NCBI RefSeq assembly: GCF_009846885.1
Contig: NZ_WUWM01000011.1
Span: forward strand, 123,464-187,463
DNA: 64,000 bases
Source of the DNA: Paenibacillus puerhi
GTDB lineage: Bacteria > Bacillota > Bacilli > Paenibacillales > NBRC-103111
Reading direction: 5' to 3'
Part shown: positions 18,324-28,179 of the stretch, in pieces
Layout of the letters: every line of letters begins with the position of its first letter
Numbering within the stretch: the stretch's first letter is position 1
Program-made: the position numbers and the translations under genes
The notes under the pieces: model-generated
What the model saw: the letters and a program-made list of their open reading frames with translations, nothing else
Database searches by the model: none
Told to the model about the DNA's origin: nothing

Positions 18324-20393
18324 TTACTTAATCAAAGCGTTCGTATCGATAATCAGCGCAACCTGCCCGTCCCCGAGTATCGTAGCTCCGGATGTGGCAA
18401 ACAGGTTAGTCAAATATTTACCTAGCGTCTTGAGGACGATCTCCTGTTGTCCGATAAACTCGTCAACCACAAGCGCCGCCAGCTTCTCCCCTTTGCGGAT
18501 GACGACAATCTGGGTATCCTCCGTTCCGTTATCCTCTTGGCCAGGCACATCGAACAACTCGGCAAGCGACACAAGCGGGATAACGGAATTGCGGTAGTTC
18601 ACCATGCGATTGCCGTGTACGGAGCGGACTTGCTCCGCCTTCACGGCAGCCGTCTCCACAATCGATGAAAGCGGGATCGCATACTTCTCATTCTTGAGGC
18701 GAACCAGCATCGCGGAGATAATCGACAAGGTGAGCGGCAGCTGTACGGTCCACTTCGAGCCCACGCCGTAGGTAGACTCCACTTGAACGCGTCCGCCTAA
18801 GCTTTCGATTTTCGTCTTAACGACATCGAGGCCGACGCCGCGTCCTGAGATATCGGAAATTTTATCGGCTGTACTGAAGCCGGAAGCAAACAGCAGCGAG
18901 TACACCTCGTTATCGGACAAGCGAGATGCCTGTTCCTTGGTCACAACATTGTTTTGAATCGCTTTGTCCAGCACTTTATCCCGATTGATCCCGCGCCCGT
19001 TATCTTCAATCTCGATAAAGACATGGTTGCCGCTATGGTATGCGCGCAGATGAATCGTGCCCGTCTCCGGCTTACCTGCTGCGATCCGATCCGCCGTCGG
19101 CTCAAGTCCATGGTCGACCGCGTTGCGCAGCAGATGTACAAGGGGATCGCCGATTTCGTCGACGACCGTGCGGTCCATCTCCGTTTCAGCGCCGGTGATG
19201 ATCAGATCCACCTTTTTATCCAGGTTCTTGGATACGTCGCGGATCATCCGCGGGAAGCGGTTAAACACCGTATCCACCGGTACCATTCTTAGCTTGAGCA
19301 CAATGTTCTGAAGATCGCTGCTAACCCGGGCCATATGCTCAACCGTCTCGGTGAGATCGTTTTTCCGGATTTCGCTGGCCAGCTGCTCCAGCCGCACCCG
19401 ATCGATCAGCAGCTCGCTGAACAGGTTCATCAGCGTATCGAGCCTCTCAATATCTACGCGGATCGTACGGCCCGCCACCGGCCCGCCCGAAGCCGCAGGC
19501 TTCTTCTCCACCGCTTTGACCGGCTCCGCCGCAGATGCTGCGGCGACTTCAGCCTGGGCAGCAGCCTGAGCAGCGGCTTGAGCTGTGCCGGCGGCAGGGG
19601 CGGCGGCAGACTGCAGACGCGCTGCAAGCGTTTCATGGTCTAGAGCGACAATGTCCACACGATCGATCTCGGAAACGCTGGAAACCTGGGCAGCCAGCTG
19701 ATCTTTATCAACCTGGGAAATGTAATATACGGAAAATTTCTGATCAAATTTCTCCTGCTCGATATCCTCAACGGAAGGAAGCGATTTGATGACTTCGCCG
19801 TTCTGTTCCAGTACATTGAACACCATGTAGGCGCGTGCTGCCTTCAGCACGCAGTCCGGTCTGACCGACACTTCGACCCAGAATACCGGAATCCCCGCTT
19901 CGATGGACTGCTCGATGATCGAGAGCTGAAACTCATCCAGCTCCGCCGGGCCTCCTTGGACTGCCGAAGACGCGGCAGCTTCGGCTGCGCCTCCAGACGA
20001 GGCTTTCAAGTAATCGCCGGAAACGATCGTTTTCAAGGCGGCTACGACGGCTGTCACGTCTGCCTTGCCCGTTCCCCCTTGAATAATATCTTCAACCATG
20101 GTTTCCAGGGAATCGAGGCTTTTGAAAAGACAATCGAAAATGAACGAGTCCATTTTCAGCTTATGATTGCGAACCAGATCCAGCACGTTCTCCATCTCAT
20201 GGGTAAGCGAGGCGATATCCTCGAATCCCATCGTAGCCGACATCCCCTTCAGGGTATGCGCAGAACGGAAAATATTTTGAACAATGCTGATATCCTCCGG
20301 ACTGCTCTCGAGGCTTAACATATTCTCGTTGATCGCTTGCAAATGATCCTTGGACTCGTCAATAAACATCGAGAGATATTGATTCATCTCCAT
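18324..20393 (-). CDS. cheA: Chemotaxis histidine kinase CheA
   Basis: 689 aa with all five domains. P1 (HPt) carries the phosphorylated His46 in RSAHTLKGM. P2 is the CheY/CheB-binding segment (about 145-255). An Ala-rich linker (about 260-300) joins it to P3, the dimerisation helices. P4 is the ATPase with N-box LLRNAVDHGLE, DNGRGINRD and SGRGVGLDVV. P5 is a CheW-like domain to the C-terminus. The ATG at 20393 has GGAGG at 7 nt; an upstream GTG six bases earlier overlaps the ribosome-binding site. Phosphorylates CheY and CheB encoded in the same operon. Confidence 0.97.
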   Translation of the reverse strand: MEMNQYLSMFIDESKDHLQAINENMLSLESSPEDISIVQNIFRSAHTLKGMSATMGFEDIASLTHEMENVLDLVRNHKLKMDSFIFDCLFKSLDSLETMVEDIIQGGTGKADVTAVVAALKTIVSGDYLKASSGGAAEAAASSAVQGGPAELDEFQLSIIEQSIEAGIPVFWVEVSVRPDCVLKAARAYMVFNVLEQNGEVIKSLPSVEDIEQEKFDQKFSVYYISQVDKDQLAAQVSSVSEIDRVDIVALDHETLAARLQSAAAPAAGTAQAAAQAAAQAEVAAASAAEPVKAVEKKPAASGGPVAGRTIRVDIERLDTLMNLFSELLIDRVRLEQLASEIRKNDLTETVEHMARVSSDLQNIVLKLRMVPVDTVFNRFPRMIRDVSKNLDKKVDLIITGAETEMDRTVVDEIGDPLVHLLRNAVDHGLEPTADRIAAGKPETGTIHLRAYHSGNHVFIEIEDNGRGINRDKVLDKAIQNNVVTKEQASRLSDNEVYSLLFASGFSTADKISDISGRGVGLDVVKTKIESLGGRVQVESTYGVGSKWTVQLPLTLSIISAMLVRLKNEKYAIPLSSIVETAAVKAEQVRSVHGNRMVNYRNSVIPLVSLAELFDVPGQEDNGTEDTQIVVIRKGEKLAALVVDEFIGQQEIVLKTLGKYLTNLFATSGATILGDGQVALIIDTNALIK

Positions 20394-20445
20394 AAGCACA
20401 CCTCCATCGTGGTCGTAAGTATGTCGTTCGTTTTAAGTGTCCTCC

Positions 20446-21582
20446 CTAAGACAGGCTTGCAACGCCGACTGCGGCTATCAGCTTGCCGGCAATGTCTTGC
20501 TGCGGCAATACGTGAGTCACGCCGTTCAACTCTACTGCAGCGCGAGGCATGCCGTAGACGATGCAAGTTTCTTCCGATTCCGCGATGGTAGTGGCGGCAC
20601 CGGCATCGAGCAGAGCCTTCATGCCCTTGGCTCCGTCCGATCCCATCCCTGTCATGATGACGATATGACGTTTGAGCTCTCTAAGCGGCAGCAGGGATTC
20701 GAACAGGGCATCGACCGAAGGCCGGTGGCCTCCTCGGGGCTCATCCTTGCTGAGATGAATCCGGTATCCATTCTTCCCGTTTCGAGCTACAGCCATATGG
20801 AAACCTCCCGGCGCTACATAGGCTGAGCCGTTCTCCAGCTCCATGCCGTCCTCCGCCTCCATGACCTTTAGCCCGGATACCGAGTCAAGGCGCTGGGAAA
20901 GCGATCTGGTGAACTTTGGTGGCATATGCTGAACGATCAGAACAGGAGCCGCAAGCTCTCCCGGAAGTCCCGAAAGCACCTGATGAAGCGCTCTGGGTCC
21001 CCCAGTGGAAGTGCCGATGGCAACCAGTTGCTTCACCGGCTCCTGCCTGCGCTGGATCGATGCTCTGTCGGCAGCTGCCGCCGTCATCGCTTCAGGTCTG
21101 CGCGCCCGAGGCGGGGGGCCGGGTACATTCATTTGGCTTACGTCTGTCCGCCCGGGCAGCGCGCTTACCTGCTTCATCTTGGTACGTACAGCGGCGTTCA
21201 ATTTCTCCAGAATCAGACTTTTCACTTTGTGAAGATCCAGCGAAATAGAGCCTGATGGTTTACCGACGAAATCGAACGCCCCCCACTCCAGCGCCTGGAT
21301 CGTCTCGACGGCGCCTTCCTGCGTCAAGCTGCTGAGCATGATAACCGGGAGCGGACATTCTTTCATGATGATCCGAAGAGCCTCCAGGCCATTCATGACC
21401 GGCATTTCGATATCCAGCGTCACGGCATGCGGACGGTGTTTTTTAACGAATTCAACAGCTTCCTTCCCGTTCTTGGCTGTTCCAACGACCCGCATGGTCG
21501 GATCCTCGGCTATAAAGTCGGAGATCAGCTTTCTCATGAAGATGGAGTCATCGACGACCAGAACATCATACGGCTGTTGCAT
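20446..21582 (-). CDS. cheB: Protein-glutamate methylesterase CheB
   Basis: Receiver domain (1-120, phosphoacceptor Asp57 in VTLDIEMPVMNG), a linker rich in Pro and Arg, and a methylesterase domain from about residue 185. The catalytic triad is visible: Ser in GTSTGGPRAL, His in IVQHMPPKFT, Asp in MTGMGSDGAKG. Removes methyl groups from receptors and deamidates glutamines. ATG start after GAGGAG. Lies between flhG and cheA, the same place as in B. subtilis. Confidence 0.96.
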   Translation of the reverse strand: MQQPYDVLVVDDSIFMRKLISDFIAEDPTMRVVGTAKNGKEAVEFVKKHRPHAVTLDIEMPVMNGLEALRIIMKECPLPVIMLSSLTQEGAVETIQALEWGAFDFVGKPSGSISLDLHKVKSLILEKLNAAVRTKMKQVSALPGRTDVSQMNVPGPPPRARRPEAMTAAAADRASIQRRQEPVKQLVAIGTSTGGPRALHQVLSGLPGELAAPVLIVQHMPPKFTRSLSQRLDSVSGLKVMEAEDGMELENGSAYVAPGGFHMAVARNGKNGYRIHLSKDEPRGGHRPSVDALFESLLPLRELKRHIVIMTGMGSDGAKGMKALLDAGAATTIAESEETCIVYGMPRAAVELNGVTHVLPQQDIAGKLIAAVGVASLS

Positions 21583-21661
21583 TGTACCACTCCTCTACGT
21601 TGTCGGTCGGGTATGAAGACCAGAAGCTGATTCTCTCAAGTACAACTTCCCAGACCGGCCG

Positions 21662-22537
21662 TTATTGCTTAAGCAGCCGGATCATCCGGTTCAAGAAGCC
21701 TTTAACCGCTGCTCCCTGATTGTCTGCGGGCATCTGGTTGGTCAGAAAATTGTTCGTCAGCTCGCTCAGCGACTTCGCAGCCGGACAATCCGGAAAGGCG
21801 ATGGAAAAAGGCACCTGCTTCCTGACCGCCTTCGATACATGGCTGTCATCCATCACATATCCCAGCGTAGGAATGTCGATATTCATAAATTGCTTGGCCA
21901 CCATACTGAGCTTATCCGCAGTCTGCCGTCCTTCTTTCCAGTCCAGCACGCGATTCACGACAAGACGGAAGCTGACCTCATAATCCATGGAATGCACCAT
22001 TTTAATGATGGCGTATGCGTCGGTAATCGACGTCGGCTCGGGCGTCGTCACAACAATCGTTTCCTGAGCCGCCAAAATAAACTTCAGCGTTTCCTTGGAC
22101 AGCCCAGCGCCCGTATCGAAAATAATAAAATCGACATGCCCGTTCAACTGACTTACCTGATCGGCGAAATAATCGAGTTCTTCCTCCGTTAGCCTGATCA
22201 GATCATTAAACCCGGAGCCTCCGGCAATAAATTGAAGCCCCAGCGGGCCGGTATGGATGATGTCCCACACCGTTTTTTCCCTTTTCAGCAAATGATACAA
22301 GTTATATTTGGAGGTAACCCCCATCAAGACGTCGATGTTCGCGAGCCCGATGTCGGCGTCGAAAACGAGCACCTTGTATCCCTTTTGCTGCAAGCCTAAT
22401 GCAAAATTCAACGTAAAATTCGACTTGCCGACACCTCCCTTGCCGCTGGTAACCGTAAGAATGCGAGTCGACTTTTCGTCTTTCAAGACACTTTGATGTT
22501 TTATCAGGTTCCGAAGTTCTTGTGCCTGGTCGTTCAT
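21662..22537 (-). CDS. flhG: MinD-like ATPase FlhG (YlxH)
   Basis: 291 aa ParA/MinD-type ATPase controlling flagellar number and position; stimulates the FlhF GTPase. Deviant Walker A SGKGGVGKSN (about residues 31-40), DADIGLANIDVL, and FDTGAGLS as Walker B. A C-terminal amphipathic helix, LNRMIRLLKQ, would bind the membrane. The N-terminus (NDQAQELRNLIKHQ) resembles the segment that activates FlhF. Start overlaps the flhF stop (ATGA). Confidence 0.95.
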   Translation of the reverse strand: MNDQAQELRNLIKHQSVLKDEKSTRILTVTSGKGGVGKSNFTLNFALGLQQKGYKVLVFDADIGLANIDVLMGVTSKYNLYHLLKREKTVWDIIHTGPLGLQFIAGGSGFNDLIRLTEEELDYFADQVSQLNGHVDFIIFDTGAGLSKETLKFILAAQETIVVTTPEPTSITDAYAIIKMVHSMDYEVSFRLVVNRVLDWKEGRQTADKLSMVAKQFMNIDIPTLGYVMDDSHVSKAVRKQVPFSIAFPDCPAAKSLSELTNNFLTNQMPADNQGAAVKGFLNRMIRLLKQ

Positions 22538-23916
22538 GGTTGCCGTTCCTCCAGAATCAGATCGATGATGTGCTGCTCTTGCAGAATTCGAATGTCGTCG
22601 GGTACGCTTTGTCCATTTGCAATGTAGGAAGGCCGCAGGCCGAACTCATGAACCAAGTTAGGAATGGCACCGTAGGAATCCGTTTCATCCATCTTGGTGA
22701 ATAGCACCTTGTCCAGCTTGAATTTATGGAAGTTGCCGGTGATCGCCTTCATGTCCTTATATTTGGTCGTCAGGCTGAGCACAAGAAACGTTTCGCTCTT
22801 GCCGCTGGATCTCAATAAAGCATTCAGCTCGGAAACATACATCTCATTGCGGAAGTTGCGGCCTGCCGTATCCATGAAGATCAGATCGCAATCCTGCAGA
22901 TTCTCGAAAGCTTTGGTCAAATCAAGCGGGGAAAACACGACCTCCAGCGGCACGTTCAGGATCGTTCCATAAGTCTTCAGCTGTTCAACCGCCGCAATCC
23001 GGTACGTATCCGAAGTAATGAAGCCCACTTTGCGCTGATACTTGAGCACCTGCTCAGCAGCCAGCTTGGCGATCGTCGTCGTTTTGCCTACCCCCGTCGG
23101 ACCTACGAAATGCGCGATCCGCGTGTCCGGCTCGATGGACTTTACTCCTTCGCTGGCCAGAAGATCGGTCAGTTGGCGCTGCAGCGACTGCTTGACAAAT
23201 TCATCGTTCAGCTCGGCTTCCTCATGCTCGGCCTCTTCGGCAACCGTTTCGAGCAGCTTGCGAACTAGTTCCGGCGTAACCTCCTGATCCAGCAGTCTGC
23301 TCTCATAACGAGCAAGACTTGGATTCGGTTCCTCGACCATTCCTGATTGATGTGACAGCCTCTGCATCATTTCTTTCATCTGCCTGATCTCATCCATCAG
23401 CATATCCTCTTTACCGCGGATCACGCCAGCCGCTTGCGAGAGCTCCACCGGCGCGGTCTGAGTCCGCTGAGCTGCCGGAGCTGCTGGAGCCGCCGACGGA
23501 GGCGCTGGTGGAGGCGATGACGTCGGTGCAGGGAACACATCAGGTACTTCCGGAAAAGCCATAGACAGCTTCTCTTCCCTGGTAGCGGCAGAGGCTTTCG
23601 GCTGAACCGGCAGCTGCGTTTGTCCGGAATTGGCTCCATAAGCCGCGGCCGCCGCCGGCTTAGGGGCAGTAGACATTCCGGAAAGCGTTGGCTGCAGCTC
23701 CCGGGAAGACGTTGTCCCCGGGTTCTTACTCGATGGTGCGGAAGAAGCATTATCCATCGCGGCAATGACTTCGATTCTCTTTTTAGAAAACAACCCGAGA
23801 AATCCGCCGGAGCGAATTTCTTTCGTATTGATAATGACTGCGTCCTTACCCAGATCGTTGCGGATTTTTTGCAGGGCATCCGGCATTGAATCGACTACGT
23901 ATCGCTTCACTCTCAT
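22534..23916 (-). CDS. flhF: Flagellar SRP-type GTPase FlhF
   Basis: 460 aa. Short basic N-terminal part (MRVKRYVVDSMPDALQKI), a long low-complexity Pro/Ala/Ser-rich region (about 70-165), then the N domain and GTPase domain. GTPase motifs: [15 protein letters not shown] (G1), SDTYRIAAVEQL, DTAGRN (G3) and TKMDETD (G4). Sets the site of flagellar assembly with FlhG. ATG overlaps the flhA stop. Confidence 0.95.
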   Translation of the reverse strand: MRVKRYVVDSMPDALQKIRNDLGKDAVIINTKEIRSGGFLGLFSKKRIEVIAAMDNASSAPSSKNPGTTSSRELQPTLSGMSTAPKPAAAAAYGANSGQTQLPVQPKASAATREEKLSMAFPEVPDVFPAPTSSPPPAPPSAAPAAPAAQRTQTAPVELSQAAGVIRGKEDMLMDEIRQMKEMMQRLSHQSGMVEEPNPSLARYESRLLDQEVTPELVRKLLETVAEEAEHEEAELNDEFVKQSLQRQLTDLLASEGVKSIEPDTRIAHFVGPTGVGKTTTIAKLAAEQVLKYQRKVGFITSDTYRIAAVEQLKTYGTILNVPLEVVFSPLDLTKAFENLQDCDLIFMDTAGRNFRNEMYVSELNALLRSSGKSETFLVLSLTTKYKDMKAITGNFHKFKLDKVLFTKMDETDSYGAIPNLVHEFGLRPSYIANGQSVPDDIRILQEQHIIDLILEERQP

Positions 23917-25946
23917 AAGTTAACGACCCCCATGCTCTGAATTTCCACGCTGGGCTCAAGCTCGCTGTAGGATAATACCGGAATGTCCTGCATCGTGCGC
24001 TCCAGCAGCTGACGCAAATACATGCGGATCGTCGGTGAAGTAAGAACGATCGGCTGCTGTCCGGATTGAAGCAGCTTCGTCACCTGGTCGGTAACCCGCT
24101 GATAAATAACCTGCGTCGAAGTCGGATCCAGCGACAGGTAACTGCCTTGATCGGATTGCTGGACCGACTCGGCGATTTTTTTCTCCAGATTCGGCCCTAC
24201 CGTAATAACCTTGAGCGAATCCCCGCTTGTCGTATACTGCTGAGTGATTTGGCGGGACAGTGCCTGGCGCACGTACTCGGTTAAAATATCGGGATCTTTC
24301 GTGTAGGTTCCATAATCGGCTAACGTCTCCAGGATCGTTACGAGATCGCGTACCGATATTTTCTCGCGAAGCAGCTTGACCAGCACCTTCTGCACATCCC
24401 CGAGCGTCAAGACATTCGGGATCAGCTCGTCCACGAGAGCCGGGTAGCTTTCCCTGACATTCTCGATAAGCGACTTGGTCTCCTGGCGGCCAAGCAGCTC
24501 GTGCGCATGCTTCTTGATAATTTCAGTCAAATGTGTGGCTACGACGGACGGCGGATCAACGACGGTATAGCCCGAAAGCTCCGCGCGTTCCTTCGTCGGC
24601 TCGTCAATCCATAGCGCTGGAAGGCCGAAGGCGGGCTCCAGCGTATCGATGCCCGTAATGGAATCATCGTCGAAGCCTGGACTCATAGCCAGGTAATGAC
24701 CGAGCAGCAGATCGCCCCGAGCCACAATATTGCCTTTGATCTTGATGATATATTCATTCGGTCTTAATTGGATATTATCCCGAATCCGAATGACCGGAAC
24801 GACGACGCCAAGCTCCAGCGCACACTGCCTGCGGATGAGAATAATCCGGTCAAGCAGATCGCCGCCCTGCTGCGTATCCGCAAGAGGGATAAGTCCGTAG
24901 CCGAATTCGAACTCGATCGGATCGACATTGAGCAAGCTGATAACGCTCTCGGGACTTCTCACTTCTTCGATTTGCTGCTCTTCTTCAAGCTGCACCTCTT
25001 CTTCCTGCTTGCGCTGCATCGTCTGGGTCATCCGGTAGCCGGCAAAGGCCAGCAGCGCCGCTATCGGGGCCGTTGTCCAGAAATGAATCGGCGTGAACAA
25101 GCCAAGCGCTGCTACCGTACCAGCCGCGATGTAGAGCAGCTTAGGGTACGAGAATAACTGACCGGTCAAGTCATGCGCCAAGTTGCCGTCTGACGCGGCA
25201 CGGGTCACAATAATACCGGCAGCCGTCGAGATGAGAAGCGCAGGGATCTGGCTGACGAGTCCGTCCCCGATCGTCATGATCGAGTATTTCTCCCCCGCCT
25301 CCGCGAAGCTCATCCCCTTCATGGCTACCCCGATGATCAGGCCGCCGACGATATTGATCAACAGCATGATGATGCCCGCGATCGCATCCCCTTTGACGAA
25401 CTTGCTCGCACCGTCCATGGCTCCGTAGAAATCGGCCTCGCGGGAGATTTTCTCACGCCGCTCTTTGGCCTGCTGCTCATTAATCATGCCCGCGTTCAGG
25501 TCCGCGTCAATGCTCATCTGCTTACCCGGCATGGCGTCGAGAGTGAATCTTGCCGCTACTTCGGCAACGCGCTCGGAACCTTTGGTAATGACGATAAATT
25601 GTACGAGTACGAGAATGATAAACACGACGAAACCGACAACCAGGTTGCCTGCCGCGACGAAAGAACCAAAGGTTTCGACCACATTACCGGCATCCGCATG
25701 AGCGAGGATGTTCCGGGTTGTTGAAACGTTCAACGCCAGCCTGAATAACGTTGTAATCAGAAGTAAGGATGGAAAGATAGAAAATTGCAGCGCATCGGTT
25801 GTATTCATTCCGACCAGGATAATAATCAGCGCTAGCGTAATGTTCATAATGAGCAGAAAATCCAGCAGCCATATCGGGAGCGGAACGACCATCATGAGAA
25901 TGATGCCGATTACGCCGATTAGAACGACAAAGTCTCTTGGTTTCAA
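23913..25946 (-). CDS. flhA: Flagellar export gate protein FlhA
   Basis: Forms the nonameric export ring that couples proton motive force to secretion and binds substrate-chaperone complexes. About eight N-terminal membrane helices, the FHIPEP-type signature (RFTLDAMPGKQMSIDADLNA), and a C-terminal cytoplasmic domain from about residue 330. The TTG at 25946 is chosen because AAGGGGG lies 8 nt upstream and the resulting 677 aa equals the B. subtilis length; the upstream ATG adds eight residues without a good ribosome-binding site. Confidence 0.95.
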   Translation of the reverse strand: MKPRDFVVLIGVIGIILMMVVPLPIWLLDFLLIMNITLALIIILVGMNTTDALQFSIFPSLLLITTLFRLALNVSTTRNILAHADAGNVVETFGSFVAAGNLVVGFVVFIILVLVQFIVITKGSERVAEVAARFTLDAMPGKQMSIDADLNAGMINEQQAKERREKISREADFYGAMDGASKFVKGDAIAGIIMLLINIVGGLIIGVAMKGMSFAEAGEKYSIMTIGDGLVSQIPALLISTAAGIIVTRAASDGNLAHDLTGQLFSYPKLLYIAAGTVAALGLFTPIHFWTTAPIAALLAFAGYRMTQTMQRKQEEEVQLEEEQQIEEVRSPESVISLLNVDPIEFEFGYGLIPLADTQQGGDLLDRIILIRRQCALELGVVVPVIRIRDNIQLRPNEYIIKIKGNIVARGDLLLGHYLAMSPGFDDDSITGIDTLEPAFGLPALWIDEPTKERAELSGYTVVDPPSVVATHLTEIIKKHAHELLGRQETKSLIENVRESYPALVDELIPNVLTLGDVQKVLVKLLREKISVRDLVTILETLADYGTYTKDPDILTEYVRQALSRQITQQYTTSGDSLKVITVGPNLEKKIAESVQQSDQGSYLSLDPTSTQVIYQRVTDQVTKLLQSGQQPIVLTSPTIRMYLRQLLERTMQDIPVLSYSELEPSVEIQSMGVVNL

Positions 25947-25986
25947 AGCCGGTGCCCCCTTCCCTAGCATGAGCGCTTAGCGCTTC

Positions 25987-27084
25987 TTAGTTGGCTTTGC
26001 CTTTCAGCTTGTATACATAGGCCAATACTTCGGCCACGGCCTGAAACAAATCAGCGGGTATCGCCTCTCCAATGTCCACCTGAGCGTAGAGGGCGCGAGC
26101 GAGCGGTTTGTTTTCAATCGTGGTAACGCCGTGTTCCTTGGCAGCCTGCTTGATCTTTAGCGCAATGTAATCCGAGCCCTTGGCAATGACGGTCGGAGCC
26201 TGCATCTTGGAGCCGTCATATTGCAGCGCCACAGCGAAGTGTGTCGGGTTCGTGATGACAACATCGGCCTTCGGCACATCCTGCATCATCCGCTGCAAGG
26301 CCATACGCCGCTGCTTCTCGCGGATTTTTCCTTTGATCAGAGGATCGCCCTCCGACTTTTTGTACTCATCCTTAATGTCCTGCTTGGACATCTTCAGTCC
26401 TTTTTCATATTCATACTTCTGGTACATATAGTCGAACACAGCAAGTATGATCAAAACGGCTCCAATCTTCACACCCAGCATCAGCGTCAAGGAAGCGGTA
26501 AAGGATAAAATCTCCTCCAGAGGCAAATGGGCAAGCTGCAAAATATGCTCCCGCTCTCCCATCAAAGTCGAGTAGACCATATAGCCGATAATCGACATTT
26601 TCAGCATCGACTTCAAAAAGTCAACGACAGCCCGCATGGAGAAAAGCTTCTTGGCCCCTTCCAGCGGATTAATCTTCTTGAACTTCATCATCAGCGGGTC
26701 GCCGGTAACCAGAAAACCAATCTGCATATAATTTCCGGCAATCGCAATGATGACGGAGATTAAAAAGATCGGACCAACGATCAGCAGGATCTGAAAGGCA
26801 AGCTTTTCAAACAACACCATGATATTATCCACCGTTACGTTCAACAGCAGAAAATCGACATAGATGGACTTGAACATCCCGACCAGATGAGTTTTCATAA
26901 AACCGCCAAAAACGAAAAACGAGAGGAACGAGAAGAAAAGAATAAATGCCGCAGGCAACTCCATGCTTTTGGCTACCTGCCCTTTTTTTCTGGCATCCTG
27001 CTTTTTCTTGGGCGTCGCGGGTTCCGTCTTCTCTCCGGCAAACAGCTGAAGATCGAGCCGCAATCGATATGCCGGATTCGCCAC
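25987..27084 (-). CDS. flhB: Flagellar export switch protein FlhB
   Basis: Four membrane helices then a cytoplasmic domain that self-cleaves at NPTH (near residue 277 of 365), seen in TNPTHFAVALQYDG; cleavage lets FliK switch export from hook to filament substrates. The N-terminus holds the usual LDLQLFAGEKTEPATPKKKQ. GTG at 27084 is taken as start because AGGAGGG sits 6 nt upstream; a TTG 18 bases earlier lies before that site. A separate copy of just the cleaved C-terminal part is encoded at 60254-60550. Confidence 0.95.
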   Translation of the reverse strand: MANPAYRLRLDLQLFAGEKTEPATPKKKQDARKKGQVAKSMELPAAFILFFSFLSFFVFGGFMKTHLVGMFKSIYVDFLLLNVTVDNIMVLFEKLAFQILLIVGPIFLISVIIAIAGNYMQIGFLVTGDPLMMKFKKINPLEGAKKLFSMRAVVDFLKSMLKMSIIGYMVYSTLMGEREHILQLAHLPLEEILSFTASLTLMLGVKIGAVLIILAVFDYMYQKYEYEKGLKMSKQDIKDEYKKSEGDPLIKGKIREKQRRMALQRMMQDVPKADVVITNPTHFAVALQYDGSKMQAPTVIAKGSDYIALKIKQAAKEHGVTTIENKPLARALYAQVDIGEAIPADLFQAVAEVLAYVYKLKGKAN

Positions 27085-27098
27085 GTCTATCCCTCCTG

Positions 27099-27878
27099 TC
27101 AAGATTGAAACAGTCCGAAAAAGCTTTTCATCTCTTCCATCATGTCTGCGAAAATATTAGTAAACAGCAGTTCGAACCCCGGGAACAGCAGCACGAGCAT
27201 CAGCAGGCCCAGAAGGAGCTTGAGCGGAAGTCCAATGACGAAAATATTGAATTGCGGGGCCACCCGGGCCAGCAAGCCAAGACCGACATCGGTCAGAAAC
27301 ATCGCCACCACTAAGGGAGCCGCCATCTGGAAGCTTAGCGCGAAAACATCGGAAAACGTTCGGAACATAAAGTCGGAGATTTGTCCGCCATAGGTTCTCT
27401 CGAACAGGTCGTTGGAAAGCGGAATCCATTCGTAGCTGCGCATGATCGCTTCCAGCAAATAAAGATGCCCGTTCAAGGTTAAAAACAGCAGGGTCACGAT
27501 CATAAATTTCAGGTTGCCAATAACCGGACTCTGCATGCCTGTCATCGGATCGATGACGTTCGCAATACCGAACCCCATCTGAATATCAATGAACCCCCCG
27601 GCAATCTGAACGACGGTAAAAAACATATAAGCGATAAAGCCCAAGCATAGTCCAGCCATGATCTCGCGAACGATCGACAGGATGTAAAGCCCGTCTATTA
27701 CGATCCCGGCCTGGGCGCCCGCCCCGCTGAAGGCGATTAGCGCAATAAAGAAGGACAGTCCCAGCTTGAACGGCGTGGGCACATTACGGGCCGAGTAAAT
27801 CGGCGCTACAAGAAAAAAGGAAGTGACCCGGCAAAAGACAAGCATATACGCTGGAAAGTAGGATAAGATCCATTCCAT
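27099..27878 (-). CDS. fliR: Flagellar export protein FliR
   Basis: 259 aa, six or more hydrophobic helices, part of the FliPQR export gate. Characteristic segments are SREIMAGLCLGFIAYMFFTV-like (IVREIMAGLCLGFIAYMFFT), GGFIDIQMGFGIANVIDP and the C-terminal GLPLKLLLGLLMLV. Ribosome-binding site is weak (GGAAG next to ATG), fitting coupled translation after fliQ 9 bp upstream. Confidence 0.94.
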   Translation of the reverse strand: MEWILSYFPAYMLVFCRVTSFFLVAPIYSARNVPTPFKLGLSFFIALIAFSGAGAQAGIVIDGLYILSIVREIMAGLCLGFIAYMFFTVVQIAGGFIDIQMGFGIANVIDPMTGMQSPVIGNLKFMIVTLLFLTLNGHLYLLEAIMRSYEWIPLSNDLFERTYGGQISDFMFRTFSDVFALSFQMAAPLVVAMFLTDVGLGLLARVAPQFNIFVIGLPLKLLLGLLMLVLLFPGFELLFTNIFADMMEEMKSFFGLFQS

Positions 27879-27887
27879 CTTCCGGGC

Positions 27888-28157
27888 CTACCCTACGAAC
27901 TTGTAAAGATTGTTCAACAGGTTATAGGTGAAATCCATCAGCGTGTTCAATATCCATGGTCCGAATATCAGCACCGATAAGAGCACCAGTACAATTTTCG
28001 GAACAAAGGCCAGCGTTTGCTCCTGAATCTGTGTAGTCGCTTGGAATACGCTGATTATCAAGCCGGCAACAAGGGCGATCACCATCATCGGAGCGCTGGC
28101 CTTCAGCGTTGTGTATACAGCCTCGCCGGCCAACCGGATAATAAACTCCGTGCTCAA
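27888..28157 (-). CDS. fliQ: Flagellar export protein FliQ
   Basis: Small two-helix subunit of the export gate. The TTG at 28157 is preferred: AAGGAGG lies 9 nt upstream and gives 89 aa, the standard FliQ length, beginning MSTEFIIRLAGEAVYTTLK. A longer reading upstream would run into fliP and adds non-homologous residues. Segment FQATTQIQEQTLAFVPKI is typical of the family. Confidence 0.95.
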   Translation of the reverse strand: MSTEFIIRLAGEAVYTTLKASAPMMVIALVAGLIISVFQATTQIQEQTLAFVPKIVLVLLSVLIFGPWILNTLMDFTYNLLNNLYKFVG

Positions 28158-28179
28158 TGCAAGATCCCTCCTTGTCCGG